From NCBI GenBank assembly GCA_045596485.1, contig JAZOCL010000055.1:1-6799 (forward strand): a stretch of 6,799 bases of DNA, read 5' to 3'. Positions within the stretch are counted from its first letter, which is position 1. Every line of letters starts with the position of its first letter. The position numbers and the translations under genes were made by a program. This stretch comes from SIG440 sp045596485. GTDB taxonomy: Bacteria; Bacillota; Clostridia; Monoglobales; Monoglobaceae. The notes below the pieces were generated by a model. It was not told where the DNA came from and made no database searches. It saw only the letters and a program-made list of their open reading frames with translations. Shown here one piece after another: positions 6,767 to 6,799 of this stretch.

Positions 6767-6799
6767 TTACAAATAAAGTGTACCTTAATCCCCTCAAGA

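Overview
The window reads as a housekeeping stretch of a low-GC, Gram-positive bacterial chromosome, most likely a member of Clostridia (Oscillospiraceae/Ruminococcaceae-like). This is inferred from the protein families present (HPr kinase/phosphorylase, WhiA, a DnaE with a complete PHP metal site), from A+T-rich intergenic DNA with strong vegetative promoters, and from tRNA genes that encode their own CCA ends. I cannot name a species. I see no transposase, integrase, CRISPR array, phage gene or toxin gene.

Positions 1-6351 hold five genes, all on the minus strand and read from right to left: hprK (6351-5416), a YcdX-type PHP phosphatase/hydrolase (5393-4656), murB (4633-3734), whiA (3704-2823) and dnaE (2801 to beyond position 1). 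The gaps are only 21-29 bp and contain no terminator, so they look like one transcription unit. An extended -10 promoter lies just upstream of hprK (6416-6444). The unit mixes carbon-catabolite signalling (HprK/P), cell-wall precursor synthesis (MurB), a sporulation/division-linked DNA-binding protein (WhiA) and a replicative polymerase (DnaE). Related Firmicutes clusters usually also carry rapZ and yvcK/glmR just before whiA, and often an HPr-like gene near whiA. None of these is here.

Positions 6352-6536 form a 185-bp A+T-rich divergent intergenic region. It holds the hprK promoter on the minus strand and a near-consensus promoter on the plus strand (TTGACT, 17 bp, TATTAT with an upstream TG). 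The plus-strand promoter drives a two-gene tRNA unit: tRNA-Asp(GTC) at 6537-6613 and tRNA-Thr(GGT) at 6619-6694. An intrinsic terminator starts directly at the CCA end of tRNA-Thr (6694-6726).

Positions 6727-6799 contain no gene. They hold a second, A+T-rich inverted repeat (6731-6766) with 16 paired positions, one bulge and a 3-nt loop, and with no T-tract after it. This is the only structure in the window whose role I cannot explain. I did not find a convincing undescribed system. The points most worth a second look are the lost rapZ/yvcK in the cluster, the intact nine-ligand PHP site in DnaE, the terminator fused to the tRNA 3' end, and the unexplained hairpin.
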